Assembly (NCBI GenBank): GCA_022266195.1
Contig: WHVY01000001.1
Coordinates: 17,174,001-17,238,000 of the forward strand
From: Tetranychus cinnabarinus
Taxonomy: Eukaryota > Arthropoda > Arachnida > Trombidiformes > Tetranychidae
DNA length: 64,000 nucleotides
Reading direction: 5' to 3'
Both the position numbers and the translations under genes were made by a program. Shown piece after piece: positions 36,480 to 49,325 of this stretch (the stretch's first letter is position 1; each line of letters starts with the position of its first letter). A model generated the notes under the pieces. The model did no database searches, had not been told where the DNA came from, and was given only the letters and a program-made list of their open reading frames with translations.

Positions 36480-36719
36480 AATAGGAATAAGAATGAAAAT
36501 CAATTTCATTATCTTTAATAAATAATCAGAAACATTATTCATTTACAATCATTCAATATTAAGGTTAAGGTTAGTTCAGTGGTTTAAAGCATTTCAATTA
36601 TTAAATGCATAAAGTTCAAAATATATTTCATTCGAGTCTTGATTTGTAAAAATTGTTTCAGATCATTTGAGTTGAAATGCTGGAAACCTTTGCACATTCA
36701 ATTGAATGGTTAATTGTTT

Positions 36720-39250
36720 GTTTGTGTTAACACAATTATGACATTCATACATAAATTGACAAAAATTGAGACAAATGGGCAAAAATGAATTCTTTCAAAC
36801 TTGGACTCTGTTAGATTGTAGGGAAATGCAAGCTGAGTTCATGTGTGCGATTTAAATGTTTTTATGATCGACAGTTCTCGAGAAAATCGAGTTCGAAGTT
36901 GAAACTTGCAAAGCTTATTGTACAGTTATACAAGCAGATTTTTTCATGAGACTCATAGTACTGATGCATATTTTGATGATCAACCAGGAAATGTATTCAT
37001 TCTTAGCATTAGAACTTATCTATGTCTGTAAAATAGATTAGTTCGATTTTCAGTAAAACAGATTCCGCTCTGTGACCGTAAGAGTTAGCAAGCTGAAACT
37101 TATTATTTGTCCATAAAAACTGTCGGCTTACATTTTGGATTAAATAATTTTATCAGTTTAACGACAGTGATCTTGATTTTGGCCATAGGACTTGCAACTT
37201 TCAACCTCGATATTTCGAAAATGGCATCACCTACAAACATAATTCTTTCACCAATCCAATTCTTTACTAATCAATAATTCAATTTGATTTAATAAATCTT
37301 TATCAGTGCATTGGGCTTACGATATTTGGCTTGTAAATGTACAAGCAACTGCTTATTTAACAAAACAAACTCATATAAACCCATTTATTGGTGAATAAAG
37401 CAATTTTCTGGTTAAACTTTGTAATGTAATGCAAAGAGTACTGCCAAAGACGCGAAAATTTGGGTAAAGAGTTCAGTCTTACTGGGATTTGTTGGGTTAT
37501 AAAAACTACGTCCATTGGTGCTATTAAATACTTCATCCGATCCACAGTTTTTGAGAAAATCGAGGTCAATTTCGAAACTTCGATTGCCTTTTGTGCAGCT
37601 AGGAAAGCAGATTTTTTTATGAAACTCATAATGCTGATGCATCTTCTGATGATCAACCAGGAATTGTATTCATTTTAATAAAAAGACCTTTTCTTTATCT
37701 GTAAAATAGATTAGGTCAATTTTCAGTAAAACCAATCATACTCTGTGACCGTAAGAGTTAGCAAGCTGAAACTTATTATTTGTCCATAAAAACTGTCGGC
37801 TTACATTTTGGATTGAATAATTTTATCAGTTTAACAACAGTCCTCTTGATATTGGCCGTTGGACCTAAAACTTTGAACCTCGATATTTCGAAAATGAAAA
37901 CATCTACAATCCCCATTTTTTCACTAAACGATAGATTTAATTATGAGCTATAACAAAATATGATCAGATATTGAATAAAATCTGAGATATTTCATTTCAT
38001 AATGAAGAACCTTGCAACGCATAAGATTTTTGTTTAGTTTTTTTCATCAAGTCTCAAATCTGACAACATAAGTAGTTCAGTAGCATAACTTTTTTTGTCG
38101 GACCTTGAGTGCCTTAATGTTTCAATTTATTATAGTCCATAATGGAAGCTAGTGTTCAGTGAAAGAATGGTGATTGTAGATGATGTCATTTTCGAAATAT
38201 CGAGGTTCAAAGTTTTAAGTTCAATGGCCAAAATTGAGAGAACTATTGATGACTTGAAAAAAGGTTTTGGTCGTTGATGTATAGCAACAATATTTATCGC
38301 CACACAATAAGTTTCCGCACTCTAACTTGCCTGATAACAGAATGAAGTCGGTTTAACTGAAAATCGAACTTGATCTGTTTTACGGAAACAGAAAATGCCA
38401 TTTCTCAAAATGTGACCATTTTCCGGTTGGTGATTGCAATATACATCAGCAAAATAAGTTTTGTGAAAAAATCTGCTTTCTTGGCTGCACAAAAGGCAAT
38501 CGAAGTTTCGAAATTGACCTCGATTTTCTCAAAAACTGTTGATCGGATGAAGTATTTAATAGCACCAATGGACGTAGTTTTTATGTCCCTACATACCGCA
38601 CTAAGTCTCAACTCTTTACTCAAACTTTCGAGTCTTTGGCAGCACTCAGATTTATCAGATTTATCAGATCAAATTGAATTATTAATCAGTAAAGTATTAA
38701 ATTGCTGAAAGAATGATGATTGTATGTTATGCCATTATCGAAATATCGAGGTTCAAAGTTTTAGGTCCAATGTCCAAAATCAAGATCACTGTTGTTAAAC
38801 TGATGAAACTATTCAATCCATAATGTAAATTGACAGTTTTCATGGACAGATAATGAGTTTCAGCTTGCTATCTCTTACGGTCACAGAGTTTGATCGGTTT
38901 TACTGAAAATTGACCTAATCTATTTTACAGATAAAGAAAAGGTCTTTTTATTAAAATGAATAACTTTCCTGGTTGATCATGAAAAGATGCATCAGTACTA
39001 TGAGTTTCATGAAAAAATTTGCTTCCATAATTGTACAATAAGCTTTACAAGTTTCAAATTCGAACTCGATTTTCTCGAGAACTATCGATCATAGAAACAT
39101 TTAAATCGCACAAATGAACTGAGTTTTCATTTCCCTACAATCTAACAGAGTCTAAGTTTGAAAGAAATTTATTTTTGCCCATTTGTTTTTCAGTATTTGT
39201 GACTATCTGTGCATAAAGGTGACAATTGTGTTAGTTGTGTTTCTTTTTAG
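36720..39250. repeat. Nested four-copy palindrome (fold-back repeat)
   Basis: Four related copies of a roughly 450-550 base unit are arranged + + - -: about 36720-37260, 37436-37920, 38157-38650 and 38695-39250. The inner pair is nearly identical over about 115 bases (37500-37613 against 38458-38585 inverted); the outer pair is also well matched, e.g. CATTTCCCTACAATCTAACA at 39129 against its complement near 36810. All copies share CCTCGATATTTCGA at one end. The central 37930-38150 is unique. This could be a fold-back transposon or repeated local duplication. It begins about 240 bases after the Gag-only element. Confidence 0.85.
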
Positions 39251-42200
39251 TAACAACCATGTAAAACAATTGTTTTCATTGAAATCGCTTTAAGCTGAAC
39301 AAAAATTTCTTTTGTTCCTAAGATCCTGAACTTCAGTGGATTATTCATCTTAACTTGCAAATTTATGAATAGATTTTTGACTGAATAAACGAGAAACTAA
39401 TTAATAAAATCCGAAAAGTGATAAAAATCTATGAAAGATTTGATGAAAGGCTCAATCTAGAAGTGGAATCAGCCTCCGAGCATGGATTGAAAGATATGGA
39501 AGAGACTCAGATATTGAATAATTTCACTAACCCTTGAAACTAATAACTGATTTAGAGATCACAACTCAATGTTACTCCTTCAATAACGTTCAAAACGATT
39601 GACAATTCACTTGGCTCATCTAAATTAGCTCGAGTCTCAAATGATACTTAAATCGTTGCAACCTTAATAACCATAATCGAGCTCAATGTTTCTCTGAAAC
39701 TAAATCTGAATCCATTTTTGTCTCAAATTGTTAGATTTTCATTTATCCAAAGATGTTAGCTATTGGAAAGTAAATTGTAATTACAAATGAATCATTTCTA
39801 ACCAAGTTAAACATCAATCTATCACCTTTCAACCCTTCAATGTGTAACAATTAAAACTAATCATTCAACCTGCAAACCTTGTTTCATCTTAATCAAACCT
39901 GTAACCTTTCATTGTTCAACATCAACAATTGAACTTCCATATGAATAAAGAAGCAACAATACAGTGAAAGCACTTATTTGATTATCATATTTTCCCTTTC
40001 TATCGATTTAACTCAAATCTTTTTTTTTCATTTTCCCTTCATCTTCATCTTTTCAGACCTTAGATCCTCTCATCATCATCCTCATCTTCAACATCTTCCA
40101 ACCAAAATCCTCAAAATGAACAGCAGCAAAAAAAAGCATAACATAAAAGCAATTAGGTTAAGCTAAACAAGTCAAAAAATAGAGTAAAGTCAAAACAAGG
40201 CTGCCGGCAGATTCACGGAAAAATAATTTCGACGAAAAAACCGATTATAAGAATAACAAGTTCAAGGTAAAAGAAGCGATTATCGATGGAAAACAAAATT
40301 ATACTCAGAAAATATTCACCGAATATTCGTATAAACAGTTTTCTCAAAGCATATCTTACAATGTTAGATCTTATCTTGTTAGATCACCTCATCTCTTGAA
40401 TAATATGGAACCAGAAAAAATTGCAACAAAAAACAAACCTTTGAACATCAAAAGTACCTTTAGTGCCTTATGTGTCCCTGATTCCTGAAGAAAGGTTTAA
40501 CAGAATCTTCAGACTGTTGGAAACTTCAGCTGAAAAATTTTGAGCTTCAGCAACCCAAAGAGGAAAAGGTTCAACAATAAAGTTTCCATTGTAATGTTAA
40601 AATTAACCTGACAATCAATTATAATTGTAGACTGTTGTTGAACCAATTGATGTCAATAAAAAATGTTATAAAACGTAAAAAAGAGTTCAAACATTGAAGG
40701 CCTCACAGGTGTACCAACAAAAAGAAATGGCAATTTTAATTTTAAACACAAGTTAACCAAAAATGAAAAAAAACTCCCAAATGAATTAATTGTAATTTTG
40801 TTTTCCATTGCGATTAAAGTTGATTCTTTGTTCATTTTCACAGTTTATTTTCATTATTTTTGTCATTTGTTTCTCCTTTATGCTGTAGTTTGCCACTCTA
40901 ATAGATTGTCAACAGTTAACTCAATCAATTTGTATAAATTGTTGAACCAAATCACATTTTGTTATGTAAATCCATTTTTAAGGTTCAACTGGAAGCAAAG
41001 CCTTTCAAAAATAAGGTTCAACTTGCAAGTCTATTGTAAACAACAAAATTATCTCATGAATAGGTTTCTTATTTTTGCCTCAAAAATTCAAGATATTAAC
41101 AAAATTGGAGTAAAAATTGAGTAAAACTTGAAACCATCAAAATGTATCTGTCAAAGGAACCTCTTTTTTCGCAAAATTTTGGCCAATTATTTTCTGTCGA
41201 ATTATTTGTTGACTTTTTTTGAATAAACTTGCTTCTCAATTTTATACTCAAAGTTGATCAATTGTCTGGTTCCGTCGTCAGCATGGAACTTGAATTTAGA
41301 GAAATTTTCCTTTCCTCATCAATCATGATAACTTTACCTCCCAGCGTTTCTTTATAACCTTTTCTTCTCCAGATTCGATTTTCTCATGATCATTACAATA
41401 TTTTGCTACATTTCTGACAATTCTAATTCTTGTCAAAGACAAATTTCAACGAGTAAAGTAACTCAACCTGGAAGCGAACGAAAAACCATCGAAATTTTCG
41501 AGTAAATGGAGTTTTTCAGAAATCTTTTTATTTGCAAATTAGCTTATTATCAATGCATTTCAATCAAACATTGAATATGGTTGAACTGTCCATTTTCATT
41601 GTAAAATGAATTATGAATGGGAAATGTCTTTAAATCTGGATAAATCGATATTTTAATGTTGACTTTCCTCTGACATTTAGGTGACTTTGTCTTGTTAATT
41701 GTGGCTTGATAATTGACGGAAATTGTCGTAATCATTGGATAATTTAAGCAAATTTAATGATCAAATATTTATATTGAAATGTTGATTCAAGCTTTTTTTC
41801 AATGTCACAATCTTTATTGCTATTCATCTAATTGGTAATCTCATAAAGGTGGTAACAATTGACGTTAACCTTTACTTAAATATCGTAAAATAGTCTTGGA
41901 TTGAAATTTGCATTTTTAATTCATTTATTATTAAGAAAGTTAGTTTTGACTTTATGCTTTTACTTTTATTTACAATCAAAAATGAAATTTATCAAATTTT
42001 GTTATGCGTTTGGTTTGAAATTCAAAATTCATTTTCTGCTCTTCTTTTCCGATTATTACAATCATCTTTAAATTGTTCGCATTAGCATTCAGCAGTCTTT
42101 TAATGGCTGCTTAATTCAAGTCTTTACACGGTTAGAATGATAACTTCACTTGTGATCAACAAAATAATCGTCGTGAGTTTCATCTGAACCTAATATAACA

Positions 42201-43255
42201 GGTTTTACAATTGAAAAAAAACAATTTTATAGCAACAAGGTTTAAATTTTGTGAATTGGTGATGAGGTTTGGTCCATCATTGGTGCTGTCAGTACCGAGT
42301 GAGATTTCATTTGGTTTGTTTGATGATTAAATAAAGATTCAGATCTTAAAATAATAACAATAACAAGAAACTTGATCATCAACATCATGATGTGATCAGG
42401 TTAATGGAAAGGGAAAAATGACGTTAATAATTAGAGATGCAAGAAGGTGGATTGGGATTTACAGTGAACAATGGTGTAACTGGCGAGAAAACAAAAGAGG
42501 AAAGGAAATAAAACAAGAACAGTTATTAATAATATCATTACATGTTTAGGTGGAAGTGACTGTTTGCGTAAACAATTATAATGATAGTATTTATAAATGT
42601 ATAGTTGTGTATTATTATCAGCATAATGTATGCATAATTATGTAATTAATTATATGAGTAAATTTGAAATGTGTCAACAAATTGCTCCTCAAACATCATG
42701 GACACATAATTTGCTGTGTATTCATATTGTCTTTTAGATGAGTATATATTTATATATATATATTATATTATATTATATTATATATTTGTTCATTCTTCAT
42801 GTCTTTATCATTTTGCTTGTCCTTCTTTAACCAGCTTTTTTTAACTTGTGTCATCTTTTTCCTTTCATAAGTGCATTGTAAGTATTTCCATGTCTGATGG
42901 TGTATAAAATAATGATATAGTAATAGCAATAATGTCAATAAATATACATAAATTACCAAGACGTAACATTATTTGGCCTTTTAATTGTGCTTCTGTGAGT
43001 AAGTATTTTCCATTTGCTTTTTTTTGGTGAAGTGTTCAAAGTGTGTGAGAATGTTGAGTGTCTATACATATTCAATCAATTTGATAATAACATCATTTGG
43101 CTTCATTCCTCATCACCATCCATTAACAGGCATCATCACTATTTTAACCCTTTCCAGTGTCCTCTTGATATTTAAAGACATCCTTTGGATGTTTATTGAA
43201 AATTCATTTCTTTATAATATATATTGCAAGTTTCAGTTTGCTTTAATTAAACGCA
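39251..43255. other. Intergenic; 3' flank of PKC
   Basis: AT-rich with no supported gene. An AT/TTATA microsatellite lies at about 42742-42787. Open frames near 40653-41124 on both strands are hydrophobic and AT-driven and are not called. Confidence 0.45.
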
Positions 43256-45628
43256 TCAACGCACAATTGGTGTAAATTCAGGATTAACAAAGGTAAAACC
43301 TTCAAATTCATTTCCACTCATAATGTTAATGATTGAAGGATCAGAAGGTGTTAAAGTAGGCTTTGCATTTGTAAAGATGGGATCAAAGTTTTCCGCTGCT
43401 CGCGGATTGCGCACTTTAGGTATAAAAGGAGGTTGAATTTCTCGAGCTTCAACTTTAGCCCAGTCAATACGACGGAAAAATGGATGACCACGAACTTCAA
43501 ACTCTCCATTGGAGCTACATCCAAGTCTTTTGGTTGGATTTTTGGTGAGAAAACCTTTACACGCTTCTTTGGCTTCCTTTGAGATTGACTTTGGATAGGA
43601 GACACTTTGCTCGGTGATTGAAGTAAACAAATCTTCTTCATCTTCTCCGTCAAAGGGTGGTTGACCAACCAACATTTCATACAATAAAACACCATATGCC
43701 CACCAATCAACTGATTTACCGTAAGGTTGATATAAAATAATCTCTGGTGCAATATAATCTGGTGTACCACAAAAAGTTCGAGTAGTCTTTTTTTCATCAA
43801 TCCCATCTTTGCACATACCAAAATCGGCAATCTTGATGTGACCCTCAGCATCAAGCAGTATATTATCCAATTTAAGATCTCGATAGATAATACCTCGTTC
43901 ATGAAGGAAAAATAATCCAATGGCTATTTCAGCAGCATAAAAAACGGCAACAGGTTCTTTAAATTTACCACATTGTTGTATTTGAAACATTAAATCACCA
44001 CCATTAACATATTCCATGACAAAATAGAGGCGATCAAGCGTTTGAAAACAGGAATGTAATTTAACCAGGAATGGTGGTTTCTCACCTAAAGCAAGAACAC
44101 GTTTCTCGATAAGTGCACACTCAGCATCATCGTCTTGAATGAGTACATCTTTTTTCAAAATCTTGATGGCATACAATTCATCGGGAGATTCTTTCTTTTC
44201 AGCTAACATTACTTTACCAAAGGAGCCTTTACCTAGAACCATAAGGAAGTTAAAATCATTGGCACTAATTGGTTTTTTACCATCAACACTGGTTGTTGTT
44301 AAATTTTTTAAGGTTGACAAGCCTTCTGCTGATATATTGGTTGTTGAAGGATGACGTTTGTTTAAGTTTAAAGCTCGATTATAACTTTCAACTAATTCTT
44401 GATCAGCTGGAGGAATCATTACATTGTAAAATTCCCCTTCTTCCTCGGTTAATAATTTGAACCAGCCTTCAACAGGTTTTTTGATTATTTCGGAAATACC
44501 AAAAGACAGAGAGCCTATGAAATCATTTCGCGAGGTACGATCCCAGTCCCATACACCAATATATAAACGGCGATCTTTATCATCTTTTTTCAAATCAAAA
44601 TATAACTTTTCATTCCATAAAGGATTGAGGGAACCTTTGATGGTGCGAGTCTTTCTTTTTACTCCATCTTTTCCTTCTGGGATCAGTTTACATTTAACGT
44701 AAGGGTCAGACAGGCCATTAGGGTCCATTGGAATCAGGTTAGCGGCTTGGCTTATTTCACAGACTAAAGTTAATGCATCAATATCATAATTGATACCATT
44801 AAAAGTGGCGCTTAAAGAAGAGTTGTTAGAAGAGGAAATCGTGCCTGAAGAGGATGATGTTAATGATGATGTTGTTGTTGTTGTTGTTGTTGAACTGCTG
44901 GTACTTATCGTTGACGTAGTAGAAGCTGTTGACAGTGTTGTAGTGCTTGTTGTGGTTGTTATCGGGGTAGAAGTGGTTACAACTGGAGTTGAGTTTGTTG
45001 TAGTAATGGTTACAGCGGGCTTGGGTAAAAGTGGTGCTGTTGAAGACGATGATCCTGTTGAAGCTGATGATTGGGTTGAGGCTGACGAGGCTATTGAGAT
45101 GATTGATGAATTATGGCTTGTAGGGAATCTAGATTCAGCAGGTAAACTCGTCTTTGGTACACAGTAAACTTTTAGCTCAATTCGACCTCGTCTTTCTGTA
45201 TGATCACATCCACACAGGTTGGGAACATTTATCTTGCATCGTTTGTGAACATTCATATCACAGGCTGTACATCGTAGTCCTTGATGAATTATGCCATACA
45301 AGAGTGATCCACATTGGTCACAAAATGTTGGACTTGTATATGTGTGAACGCTAAATTTGTGTTGACGACGTTCATCTGTATCAAACTTGTTATCAGCACC
45401 AGGACAGCTGAAGGATACAAAAGAATGGCACCTTTTATGAACAACCAGTGCACATATTTGACATTGGAAACCTTGTTTACCAATTCCCCAGATAAACTCT
45501 TTACAATGGCAACAAAATGTTGGTTGTTTAAAAAATCGCGGTACAAATTTGTGACCTTTAACATCAACAACATTTTTCTTTTTTAGGGCACCTTTACGAA
45601 CCACCGGTTGTAATCCACTGGAAAGCAT
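43256..45628 (-). CDS. Conventional protein kinase C (alpha/beta class)
   Basis: Ser/Thr kinase activated by diacylglycerol, Ca2+ and phosphatidylserine, moving from cytosol to membranes. The frame is open from 45721, but that codon is GTG; the first ATG at 45628 gives 790 residues without introns. Order: RKGALKKKN pseudosubstrate (about 11-19); C1A zinc finger HKFVPRFFKQPTFC (26-75); C1B HKFSVHTYTSPTFC (90-139); C2 domain with Ca2+-site motifs PMDPNGLSDPYVK and WDWDRTSRNDFIGS; kinase domain from about 459 with GKGSFGKV, YAIKILKKD, YRDLKLDN, DFGMC, activation-loop TRTFCGTPDYIAPE; and AGC tail with turn motif TLTPSD and hydrophobic motif FEGFTFVNPEF. A Ser/Thr-rich insert of about 125 residues (157-283) splits the C2 domain after GRIELKVYC. 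Without it the length equals the usual 670. Relatives in insects are Pkc53E and inaC. Confidence 0.96.
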   Translation of the reverse strand: MLSSGLQPVVRKGALKKKNVVDVKGHKFVPRFFKQPTFCCHCKEFIWGIGKQGFQCQICALVVHKRCHSFVSFSCPGADNKFDTDERRQHKFSVHTYTSPTFCDQCGSLLYGIIHQGLRCTACDMNVHKRCKINVPNLCGCDHTERRGRIELKVYCVPKTSLPAESRFPTSHNSSIISIASSASTQSSASTGSSSSTAPLLPKPAVTITTTNSTPVVTTSTPITTTTSTTTLSTASTTSTISTSSSTTTTTTTSSLTSSSSGTISSSNNSSLSATFNGINYDIDALTLVCEISQAANLIPMDPNGLSDPYVKCKLIPEGKDGVKRKTRTIKGSLNPLWNEKLYFDLKKDDKDRRLYIGVWDWDRTSRNDFIGSLSFGISEIIKKPVEGWFKLLTEEEGEFYNVMIPPADQELVESYNRALNLNKRHPSTTNISAEGLSTLKNLTTTSVDGKKPISANDFNFLMVLGKGSFGKVMLAEKKESPDELYAIKILKKDVLIQDDDAECALIEKRVLALGEKPPFLVKLHSCFQTLDRLYFVMEYVNGGDLMFQIQQCGKFKEPVAVFYAAEIAIGLFFLHERGIIYRDLKLDNILLDAEGHIKIADFGMCKDGIDEKKTTRTFCGTPDYIAPEIILYQPYGKSVDWWAYGVLLYEMLVGQPPFDGEDEEDLFTSITEQSVSYPKSISKEAKEACKGFLTKNPTKRLGCSSNGEFEVRGHPFFRRIDWAKVEAREIQPPFIPKVRNPRAAENFDPIFTNAKPTLTPSDPSIINIMSGNEFEGFTFVNPEFTPIVR
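44779..45160 (-). repeat. Ser/Thr-codon low-complexity insert within PKC C2
   Basis: Runs of ACA/ACT and AGT/TCA codons produce poly-Thr and poly-Ser between GRIELKVYC and DIDALTLVCEIS. The antisense strand gives long Val-rich frames that are artefacts. No stop interrupts it. A weak GT (TGT|GTACCA) and AG (TTAACTTTAG) flank most of it in phase, so removal as an intron is conceivable but would delete a C2 strand. Confidence 0.8.
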
Positions 45629-48600
45629 GTTTATTATGTAAAAATGATTAAAAACTTGTAATATTGATGATACTTGTTGATCCAATTGAACAGTTTGAAT
45701 GAGAGAATCAAGTGGCTTCACTCAATTGATTAAAATTAGAGCCATCTATTGCTAATCAGGCTAGACAATTGGTAGGGTTTGAAAAATATCAATTTGTTGT
45801 ATCTTTCGTTGATGGTTTTAATGATAAAACAAGATGTATTAAACTGGCAGAAAAAAAGGGAAGCATGTATGGAATCACTGATTACTGATCATTCAATAAA
45901 AAGGTTATGCAATTTGATAATCAATATTATCGCAGAGTTGAGTAGGAATGATCTTTTAGCGTGATTTTCACTTTAGCACAGAAAGATTTTTTTCTCAGAA
46001 ACAGTGATTAAAAATGTTGATATTGTTGATGGTAATGGTGTCAAAGGCAGAATAAATGTGTGTGTTCGGTTAAAAATTTGCTGTTAAATTGGATGACAGA
46101 ACGGTTTATTTGAAAAAAAGGAGAAAATGAAGCAAAGGGTTTTATGACTGATGTTCAAAGATAGCTGGTAAGGTGGTAAAAAGAGGAAAACCGTTTGACA
46201 TGTGAATCAAACCACAAACTTTCAAGCAACAGTTTAAGAGGCAGAAAAAAGCAGAAGCTGAATATATGGTGTATACGTCAAAATGATGAACTGAGGAGAA
46301 AAAAATAAGCAAAGGAACTGAGAAATTACCAAATTTAAGAATGATAACACAAGGGAAAAAACAGAGGAACAGAAACTGGGAATAAGGCAGAGAAACACAC
46401 TGTTAAAGTTTGGAGAGAGAGAAAAAAAACGTCGAAAAGATGTTAATGATGATTTTGTTATTGTGATCGTTGGTTTTGTTACTGTTGATGTTGTTGCTGA
46501 TGATTATGATGATGATGATGTTGACGATGGTTATGGTGATGGTGATGATGGTGATGTTAATATAAATAAAAAAAAGAACTAAAAAATCTGTAAAAGCAAC
46601 TAAAAAGAAGAAAACAACTTCACCAACAAACAGTTGAATGAATGACAAGGAAGAGAGAAGATTTCAACTTCACTCAGCCTAAGGCCTCACTAAAATTTAT
46701 CGTCATCTCTCCTTCTCTCTATTTTTCTTTCTCCCTGTTTCTTTCTGCATCACTATCATTTCATCGTCCCACTTACTCACTCATCTATCCTCATCTCAGT
46801 CTCTGCGCGATCTCAACTTATTATTCATTTCTCACCTTCTCTGAATCTCTGTCTATCTCTGTCTACATTTCTTTCTCTTTACTTTTTTCAGTCTCTTATT
46901 ATTCACAAGAAATCTCTTTCATCTCCTGACTCTCTTTCTCTTTCTCTTTCTCTCTTCCGTTTTTATCTCTCAATTTGATTCATCAATCTGTGTGATGAAA
47001 CAAATTCTTTTAATTTTTCTCTTCTTCTCTTCTTCTTGTTCCTTGAATCTCATTAATCCGGTTGAAGATGATAACTGAATTTTATTGTATTAAAGTGATG
47101 CTGATGAGAATGATTATTATGATGATGATAGTGAACATTTGTAACCCTTTTTTTACATTCAAATGATCGATCTCATTGTTTACATATTCCATTGTTTTGG
47201 CTTTTTTTTTGTTGTTTCTCGTTTCTCTTTTTTTTGTTGTTTTCTCGCCTTCCTTTCCTCCCATAACTACAATCAAAATTTTAATCGACAGAAAAGATAA
47301 TTTCTTGCTCACTCTTTTGTTCTCATATCAATTAACACTTGAATAAGTAACCAGACTCGATTGACTTTGTTGATTTTTCTAATCATGGTGATCATGATGA
47401 TGAAAGTAATGCTGGTAATGATGTCAATTTTCACTCATGTTTACCAATTTCCTTGATGGTAACGTTATCCATTTGCATAAAACACAGACACCATTAATTA
47501 AGTGCTGATAGACACTAGGTATTTTTTTATCACATCACATCAGTGAAACAATCAAAGCAAAGATTGATTAATTGTATAGAGTTTTTTACTTGTTTAACAC
47601 TCTTAATACTAATAAACCTGATGGAACAAATAATCGTCTGGTTTGTTGGCTTGTCAGTGGAACAAAAATCTCACCAAAAGGTTGGTACAGAAGAAAGCTT
47701 GGTGACAACTCAAAAGTACAAATTGATTTTTTGTTGAAGATTAAGAACGATAATCTGATTATAATCTTATGATAATCGTTATAAACCAATGACAAAACAA
47801 AGGGAAAACAAAAAGTGTGAACAAAAGGTTATTTTGTGTATTTTTGTTTCCACACTTTGGTTGACTAATAGTTTTCCCTCCTAAATCAATTTTTCTCATG
47901 TTAACAAAGACTCATTTTGTCTCGACAATTTTTATGGCTGCCATCTTGATATAATTTATTGTTTTACTTTCTCTTTATTTTTCATATAAAAGAATTCATT
48001 TTTATATTTAATTCTGTTTACAGATAACACCAATTGCTGATTGAAGTGTCCGGTTTTCACTTTTTGGTTGGCCTTTTTAATCATCATTACATGTCTACAA
48101 AGAGTTACTCTTTGCATATCTATCATCACGTGAAGCTACAGCTTGGAAACAAAGGCGTCACCAGAAAATGAGAAAAAGATCTGAAGGAAACAAAAGATTA
48201 CCCAAGAAATCAGTGATCGTTCTGAGGAGTGTGAATCGTTTGGTAATGATATCAAATTCAACATCAATAATTAGATCAACAGGAGATCAACACCAACTAT
48301 CGAGTTTATTTTGTGATTAAAGCAAAAGTCTTAAAAGATTTCACGGATACCTTGTTCTTATCATTATCATCATATCCACGTTAATCATCATAATGCTCTT
48401 GTAAGTTACATTTATACACTTTATAAACTGAAACTATTAAACCAAATTGAGAAGGGAGATGTTGGAATAAGGGAATGTGTATTGTATTCTATTTTATTTA
48501 CCTTTTCCTCTCATCATTCTCTACACTTGATTTAATTCTATCCTTGATTCTTCCATATTTAGCTCTAATTCTTCCCCTTTTTTCATCTCCCTTTGGTTAC

Positions 48601-48956
48601 AGATTCAGTGTTCCGTAAACTTGGCCAATGATACTCGGTGATGGAGCTTACTGATGGTCAATTCTGGTTGATGGCGTGAGTTTTTTTTGCTTACTTATTC
48701 ATTTAATAGTCATAGCTTCAAACTCTCATTACCATAATCATCACTCACTCACATTATCATTTATTCACCTTTTTTGATCCTCAACGGTCTTCACTTTTTT
48801 CCCCTCATTTCACTATTTTTTGCTTGTTCTCGTCTTTAACTTATCGTCATCATTATTATCACTATTATCAGTTGACTGTATACATGATCATGGATCAATA
48901 ATGAACCAGCCTTACATGAATAAATCCTAGTAATATTATGCGCTATGGTTTTTTCA
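45629..48956. other. 5' region of PKC and intergenic DNA
   Basis: No gene is supported. Contents include GAT/GTT triplet runs (about 46440-46560), a long pyrimidine tract (about 46690-46960) and T-rich runs near 47200. The PKC promoter should lie in the first part. A possible spliced exon occurs near 48602-48677 between TTGGTTACAG and GTGAGT, with no clear reading frame. Confidence 0.4.
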
Positions 48957-49150
48957 ATTCAGATTGGAATTCCTTGGAGTTGAAAAGGTAAGAGAAGTCG
49001 ATGAGACGAAAATATATCATGAGGAGTTAACAGAAGATGATTTTTTTCTCCTTTTGTTTCATTTCCTTCATTTCTTGCATCTTTTTCTAATCATTTTTCT
49101 CAATCAACATTCTAAAATTTTATTTAAAATTTCATTTCATTTCATTCATT
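48957..49150 (+). repeat. First copy of a direct duplication with a micro-exon
   Basis: ATTCAGATTGGAATTCCTTG continuing to GAGTTGAAAAG and GTAAGAG, then about 160 bases of TTTC-rich DNA, matches 49873-50070 closely. The block looks like an acceptor, a 25-base exon and a donor. Confidence 0.75.
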
Positions 49151-49325
49151 ACCAATATCATTAACAGGATTCAATTCAAAACCTGGTTTTCAAGACAGAT
49201 TTTCTTGATTTCGAGTTTTACCATCGGACTGTAAGAACGACGCTTTTTAACAATTCAACCAGCAGCAGTTTAACTTGTTTTACCAAGCAATTAAAAGTTT
49301 ACAATTGTTTTCCATTGTTATCCAC

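Noticed and set aside
44790..45167. 125-codon plus-strand Val-rich frame
   Set aside because: Antisense of the PKC Ser/Thr codon runs; the composition is fully explained by that.
45719..45721. GTG as start of PKC, giving 821 residues
   Set aside because: The first ATG is at 45628 and the extra 31 residues do not resemble the family N-terminus.
46642..46929. 95-codon Ser/Tyr/Leu-rich frame
   Set aside because: It follows a long pyrimidine tract and has no domain or splice context.
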